Source of the DNA: Saprospira grandis
GTDB lineage: Bacteria > Bacteroidota > Bacteroidia > Chitinophagales > Saprospiraceae
Direction: 5' to 3'
Assembly (NCBI RefSeq): GCF_027594745.1
Contig: NZ_CP110854.1
Span: 2,738,501-2,802,500, forward strand
DNA length: 64,000 nucleotides
The first letter of the stretch is position 1. Every line of letters starts with the position of its first letter. The notes under the pieces are model-generated. The model was not told the DNA's origin. It saw only the letters and a list, made by a program, of their open reading frames with translations, and did no database searches. Below are positions 60,238 through 64,000 of the stretch, piece after piece. A program made the position numbers and the translations under genes.

Positions 60238-62130
60238 ATGTTGAAAAAGAAAATTGCAAGCTTGGCTTTTGGCCTTTTGGCAGGAGCTAGCTTGTTGGCC
60301 CAAACAGGGCCCGATCGCTGGCAACAGGCGGCCAAATACTATATGGAAATTGATATGGATACCAAAAAACATCAGTTTGATGGTAAACAGAAGCTGGTCT
60401 ATACCAATAATTCGCCCGATACTTTGCGTAAAGTATTTTATCATCTCTACTTTAATGCCTTTCAGCCAGGTAGTATGATGGATGAACGCTCTAGAACACT
60501 ACCCGATCCCGATCCCCGTGTAGGCGATCGCATCGCTCAGCTTAAGCCCAAGGAAACGGGCTATCATAAGATTAAGAGCTTGTTGCAAGATGGCAAAAAG
60601 GTCAATTATGAAATGGCCGAAACCATTTTGGAGGTAGAACTAGCCGAGCCCATTTTGCCTGGCGCCAGCACTACCCTAGAAATGGAATTTAAAAGCCAAG
60701 TGCCCATTCAAATTCGTCGCTCTGGCCGCAATAGTGCCGAGGGAATCGATTATTCTATGTCGCAATGGTACCCCAAACTTTGTGAGTATGACTACCAAGG
60801 CTGGCATGCCAACCCCTATATCGGCCGAGAGTTTCATGGTGTTTGGGGCGATTTCGATGTGAAAATTACCCTGCCTGTAGAATATACGGTAGGCGCTACG
60901 GGCTACCTCCAAAATCCCAATGAAATGGGACATGGCTATGAGGATGTGGGCCAAAGAGCCGACCTCAAAGGCAAAAAGCGCCTCACCTGGCATTTTATCG
61001 CACCCAATGTGCATGACTTTGTCTGGGGCGCCGATCCCGATTATATCCATGATGTGGTCCAGCTAGATGATACGACTAAGATTCACTTTCTCTATCAAGA
61101 TGATGAGGATTATAAGGCCACTTGGAAAGCTGTACAGCCTAAAATGAAAAAGGCATTCGAGTATATCGAGAAACGCTTTGGCAATTATCCCTATCGCCAA
61201 TATTCCTTTATTCAAGGGGGAGATGGCGGAATGGAGTACCCCATGGCTACTCTAATTACCGGAAACCGTGCCCCCTCTAGCCTACAGGGCGTGATGGTCC
61301 ACGAGCTGATGCATACTTGGTATCAGATGCTGATGGGAACCAATGAGGCCCTTTATGCTTGGATGGATGAAGGCTTTACTTCTTATTCGACCAATATTGT
61401 TACGGCTTATTTGGATGGCCAATTGAAAAAAGGCGAAAACCCCCATTACTACTCTTATGCAGGTTATAAGCAGTTGGCTAAAAGTGGGGTAGAGGAGCCC
61501 CTAAGCACTCATGCCGACCATTTTATGAGTAATGCGGCCTATGGCGCTGGTTCTTATAATAAAGGAGCTGTTTTTGTCCATCAATTGGAGTACATTGTTG
61601 GCGAAAAGGTCCTTAAGGAGGCGATGCTAGATTATTACTATAATTGGCGGTTCAAGCACCCCAATCCCAACGATTTTATCCGTATTGTAGAAAAACGATC
61701 GGGCCTAGAGCTAGACTGGTACCGAGAGTATTGGGTCAATAGCACACATACTATTGATTATGCTATCGATAAGGTGGAGAAGAAGGGCAAAAAGACGTTG
61801 GTCCAATTGCAACGCCTAGAAAGCACCGATAAGAAAACGGGCATTAAGAATGGCCGTATGCCCATGCCTGTAGATGTGGTGGTGAAGTATATGGATGGCA
61901 AGGAGGAAAAAACTGCTTGTTTCCATATTCCCTTGGCCATTATGAGAGGGGCTAAAGCCAATGAAAATATGTACCTAGAGTATAATGTGATGCCCGATTG
62001 GCGCTGGACGCATACTAGCTATGAGCTAGAGCTGCCCATTAAACAAAAGGATATCTTGAGTATTGAAATTGACCCTTCTAGCCGAATGGCCGATATCAAC
62101 AGAAAGAATAATACTTATAAGCCTGATTAG
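60238..62130 (+). CDS. M1-family aminopeptidase (zinc metallopeptidase)
   Basis: 630 residues with a signal peptide (MLKKKIASLAFGLLAGASLLAQ). Zinc site H355-E356-x-x-H359 in VMVHELMHTWYQ with the third ligand E378 in WMDEGFTSY; the exopeptidase motif is GGMEYP (330-335), the counterpart of GAMEN. It lacks the long ERAP-like C-terminal domain, so it is a short M1 form common in Bacteroidota. Probably periplasmic peptide degradation. Confidence 0.94.
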   Translation: MLKKKIASLAFGLLAGASLLAQTGPDRWQQAAKYYMEIDMDTKKHQFDGKQKLVYTNNSPDTLRKVFYHLYFNAFQPGSMMDERSRTLPDPDPRVGDRIAQLKPKETGYHKIKSLLQDGKKVNYEMAETILEVELAEPILPGASTTLEMEFKSQVPIQIRRSGRNSAEGIDYSMSQWYPKLCEYDYQGWHANPYIGREFHGVWGDFDVKITLPVEYTVGATGYLQNPNEMGHGYEDVGQRADLKGKKRLTWHFIAPNVHDFVWGADPDYIHDVVQLDDTTKIHFLYQDDEDYKATWKAVQPKMKKAFEYIEKRFGNYPYRQYSFIQGGDGGMEYPMATLITGNRAPSSLQGVMVHELMHTWYQMLMGTNEALYAWMDEGFTSYSTNIVTAYLDGQLKKGENPHYYSYAGYKQLAKSGVEEPLSTHADHFMSNAAYGAGSYNKGAVFVHQLEYIVGEKVLKEAMLDYYYNWRFKHPNPNDFIRIVEKRSGLELDWYREYWVNSTHTIDYAIDKVEKKGKKTLVQLQRLESTDKKTGIKNGRMPMPVDVVVKYMDGKEEKTACFHIPLAIMRGAKANENMYLEYNVMPDWRWTHTSYELELPIKQKDILSIEIDPSSRMADINRKNNTYKPD

Positions 62131-62150
62131 GCCGCTAAGAAGTTTTGCAC

Positions 62151-62183
62151 TGAGCCACTCTATTTTATGGAGTGGCTTTTTTT
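62151..62183 (+). terminator. Terminator after the M1 peptidase gene
   Basis: AGCCACTC / GAGTGGCT stem, 9-nt loop, T run; 20 nt after the stop. Confidence 0.85.
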
Positions 62184-62190
62184 ATTATTT

Positions 62191-62310
62191 GGGGCCCGCG
62201 GCCAGCAAAGCTGGCCGCCGCTATGCTGCGCCGCTCGCAGGTCTGCTCGGCCCTTCGTCGCTTTGCTCCTTGGTCTGGCCTTCGGCCACGGCTGCGCAGC
62301 GCTGGGCCTG
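62191..62310 (+). repeat. Structured GC-rich interspersed element, copy 21 (subtype C)
   Basis: Forward copy, the shortest complete one. GGCCC/GGGCC, GCTGCGC/GCGCAGC, GCCG/CGGC, a weak variable hairpin, second hairpin TGGCC-ttc-GGCCA, first hairpin GGCCAGC-aaa-GCTGGCC. Confidence 0.87.
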
Positions 62311-62560
62311 CTCCACTTTTGTTTTTCAGTTGATGCTTTCTGCTTCGGCCTTTTGGCTGCCCCTTTTAAGCGGTAGGCCTCGCTTCGCTCGGCCTGCTTT
62401 AATATGTCCCCGCCCACCCACCCCTCTACGGGATTCCTTAAGGGAATCCCTGCGGGGGCGTTTGGACCATTAAAAATTTCCTCTCCAAATCCTCCCGACG
62501 GCTAGCTGCCCCCCTCCCGACGAGTATAGTTAGTCCTCCCCTTTATTTTTGCGGTTTAGC
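62311..62560. other. C-rich gap with GGGATTCC hairpin between inverted element copies 21 and 22
   Basis: 250 bp without a gene. It contains GGGATTCC-ttaa-GGGAATCCC at about 62430-62450 inside a longer CCCCGC/GCGGGG pairing, and a CTCCCGACG direct repeat near 62491 and 62514. Confidence 0.6.
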
Positions 62561-62713
62561 AGGCGGCGAAGCCGCCGCAAAGGGCCGCAGGCCCGCGGCT
62601 GAGGGATGGACAGCAGTGGCCCAAAGGGCCAGACCAAAGCCCGCAGGGCTGCAGGGCCGAGCGAATAGCGAGCTGCGAAACAGCCCGACCCGCCCGCAGG
62701 GCGGGGCAGCCCC
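62561..62713 (-). repeat. Structured GC-rich interspersed element, copy 22 (subtype B)
   Basis: Reverse copy. On the minus strand: GGCTG/CAGCC, GCAG/CTGC, variable hairpin AGCCC-tgc-GGGCT, second hairpin TGGCCC-ttt-GGGCCA, core variant GCTCGC-TATTC-GCTCGG, outer hairpins GCGGGCC/GGCCC and GGCGGC-ttc-GCCGCC. Confidence 0.88.
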
Positions 62714-62812
62714 AAAACAACATAAAGAAAAAAGCGTTAAGGATAAAAAGGAGGCGAGGGCTGGCGGTTTTCTTGCAAAATTGTAGCTTTGGCCCAAAAT
62801 ACAGCGAGCATT

Positions 62813-63703
62813 ATGACAAAAGCTTATCCGGCGAAACTACTATTATTTGGAGAGTACAGCATCATGCAGGCGGCTCCGGCTTTGGCCTTACCCTTTTGGG
62901 CCTATCGGGCTAGCTGGTCTTGGTCGGCCACTAAAGAGCGATTAGCTTCGCAGCAGGGTTTGCAGCTCCTATTGGATAGCATGGCGCCCAACTGTTGCTT
63001 AGACTTGCAGCGATTGGGGCAAGACTTGCGAGCGGGGATTTGGTTGCAGAGTGATATTCCGCATGGCTATGGTTTGGGAAGTTCGGGCAGTTTGGTGGCG
63101 GCAGTATATGAGCGTTATGCCAGGGCCGAAAAGGCGAGGGGCGAGGAATTGATATTGACATTAGCGCAGATAGAAACTGCTTTTCATGGGCAGAGTTCGG
63201 GCATAGACCCCTTAGTTTCTTATTTGAGAAAAGGGTTGTTTTGGGAAGCTGGTCAGAGTAAAATATTGGAGCAAGAAATTAGCTTAGGAGAGGCGGATCG
63301 GGCTCAATTATTTTTGTTGGACACAAAAATTGCGAGACAAACGGCCCCATTAGTACAGCATTATCTGCAAGCTTGTGCGCAGGCAGATTTTCCATTGGCG
63401 GAGCAAAAAGAACTTGCACAGGCGCATCGTTTGGCTATTTCGGCCTATTTGGGCCAGGAAGATGAGGCCTTAGCTGCTGCATTTAGGGAGATATCGGCCT
63501 TGCAGCATCGGTTCTTTCAGCGGATGATTCCGGCAGAATTTAAAGAAGTTTGGCAAAAAGGCTTAGCAGGAGGCAGTTATTTGCTCAAACTATGTGGAGC
63601 GGGGGGCGGAGGATTTTTGCTGGGCTATAGTCAGGATTGGGTTAGTACGCAGCGAGAACTATCGGCTTTTGAGTTATTGCCATTGGCTTTAGGGCAGATA
63701 TAG
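62813..63703 (+). CDS. GYDIA-type GHMP kinase
   Basis: 296 residues from MTKAYPAKLLLFGEYSIMQAAP; eight extra upstream codons are less likely. GHMP landmarks are the N-terminal KLLLFGEYSIM, the ATP-binding IPHGYGLGSSGSLVAAV (P-x3-G-LGSS), and a C-terminal GGSYLLKLCGAGGGGFLLG. The family phosphorylates small alcohols such as mevalonate; the Bacteroidota GYDIA group may make isoprenoid precursors, but the exact substrate is not shown here. It is followed, after about 150 nt, by icd. Confidence 0.88.
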   Translation: MTKAYPAKLLLFGEYSIMQAAPALALPFWAYRASWSWSATKERLASQQGLQLLLDSMAPNCCLDLQRLGQDLRAGIWLQSDIPHGYGLGSSGSLVAAVYERYARAEKARGEELILTLAQIETAFHGQSSGIDPLVSYLRKGLFWEAGQSKILEQEISLGEADRAQLFLLDTKIARQTAPLVQHYLQACAQADFPLAEQKELAQAHRLAISAYLGQEDEALAAAFREISALQHRFFQRMIPAEFKEVWQKGLAGGSYLLKLCGAGGGGFLLGYSQDWVSTQRELSAFELLPLALGQI

Positions 63704-63787
63704 GAGAAAGCCAATAGGGGAGAGCGGGCTGGGGCTATAGTCTAATGAAAAAGAGAAAGCAAGCTTCATTATCTAGTATAAAAAATG

Positions 63788-63795
63788 TAAATTTG
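63788..63795 (+). promoter_or_regulatory. Candidate -7 promoter element for icd
   Basis: TAAATTTG fits the TAnnTTTG consensus and lies 55 nt upstream of the icd ATG; the matching -33 TTTG is weak (TTCA near 63765). Confidence 0.4.
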
Positions 63796-63850
63796 AGCGC
63801 CCTCAAAGGGGGCTAAATCATTTATTTCATTTTGCATAACTATACGATCC

Positions 63851-64000
63851 ATGAGTGGAGAAAAAATTAGCATGAAAGAGGGGCAGTTGCAAGTGCCTAA
63901 TCAACCTATTATTCCTTTTATTGAAGGAGACGGCATTGGTCCTGACATTTGGGCTGCTTCTGTTCGCGTTTTTGATGCTGCTGTAGAGAAAGCTTATGCT
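63851..64000 (+). CDS. icd: Isocitrate dehydrogenase, NADP-type (N-terminus only)
   Basis: The window ends 50 codons into this gene. The visible part has the family signature IPFIEGDGIGPDIWAASVRV followed by FDAAVEKAYA, matching the N-terminus of NADP-dependent isocitrate dehydrogenase of the TCA cycle. The ATG at 63851 is used; another M lies eight codons later (SMKEG). Confidence 0.9.
   Translation, partial: MSGEKISMKEGQLQVPNQPIIPFIEGDGIGPDIWAASVRVFDAAVEKAYA

Overview
The window comes from a Bacteroidota chromosome, most likely a Saprospira-like member of the Saprospiria. The main signs are a type IX secretion (T9SS) C-terminal sorting domain, a PorP/SprF protein followed by a PorE-like OmpA protein, two carboxypeptidase-regulatory/TonB receptors, a GYDIA-type GHMP kinase, a bacterial GGGP-synthase homologue, a TAnnTTTG promoter before the tRNA, and few Shine-Dalgarno sites. 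The genus is inferred from overall style. No transposase, integrase, phage gene, CRISPR array or rRNA was seen.

Layout. 1-2.0 kb: an MbnP-like lipoprotein and a diheme MbnH/MauG-type peroxidase (cut by the left edge). 2.2-5.6 kb: GGGP synthase, rsgA, DUF2480, lytic transglycosylase. 5.7-9.3 kb (minus): rpmF-yceD, dnaB, a lipoprotein. 9.5-13.5 kb: PorP/SprF, then a PorE-like OmpA protein whose DUF1573 tail lies in the -1 frame after a ten-A run. 13.8-18.7 kb: five tightly packed, mostly unrecognised envelope genes. 19 kb: tRNA-Ala(GGC) and a small ORF. 19.7-25.1 kb: polysaccharide export genes (SLBB/Wza-like, Wzz-like), a hydrolase and a membrane protein. 25.1-26.5 kb: a gene-free island with a ten-unit 42-bp tandem array, long palindromes and diverged direct repeats. 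26.5-37.4 kb: TSUP permease, tex, a T9SS cargo protein, a beta-helix protein, a TonB receptor, a TerB-like protein and a small membrane protein. 37.6-55.4 kb: proS, a low-complexity N/S/R/Y protein, a subtilase, fabH, small proteins, an AddB-like nuclease, hydrolases, murF, clpB. 55.8-64 kb: a diheme cytochrome, a TonB receptor, an M1 aminopeptidase, a GHMP kinase and the start of icd.

The most striking content is intergenic. Twenty-two copies of one GC-rich element, about 120-250 bp each and in both orientations, occupy gaps between genes about every 3 kb, often touching start or stop codons. All share a core (GCTCGC, 5-6 nt, GCTCGGCCCT, variable hairpin, GGTCT, second hairpin). By eye the flanking segments covary: the four bases before CTCGC are GCCG, GCAG, AGGG or GGGG, matched downstream by CGGC, CTGC, CCCT or CCCC, and the outer helix has three paired forms (GGCCT/AGGCC, GGCTG/CAGCC, GGCCC/GGGCC). 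This looks like selection on a folded RNA or single-stranded DNA and is the best candidate here for an undescribed system. I know of no named family that matches, but I could not search Rfam.

The second notable point is the OmpA-DUF1573 junction, where programmed frameshifting, transcriptional slippage or a homopolymer sequencing error would make an 881-residue fusion.
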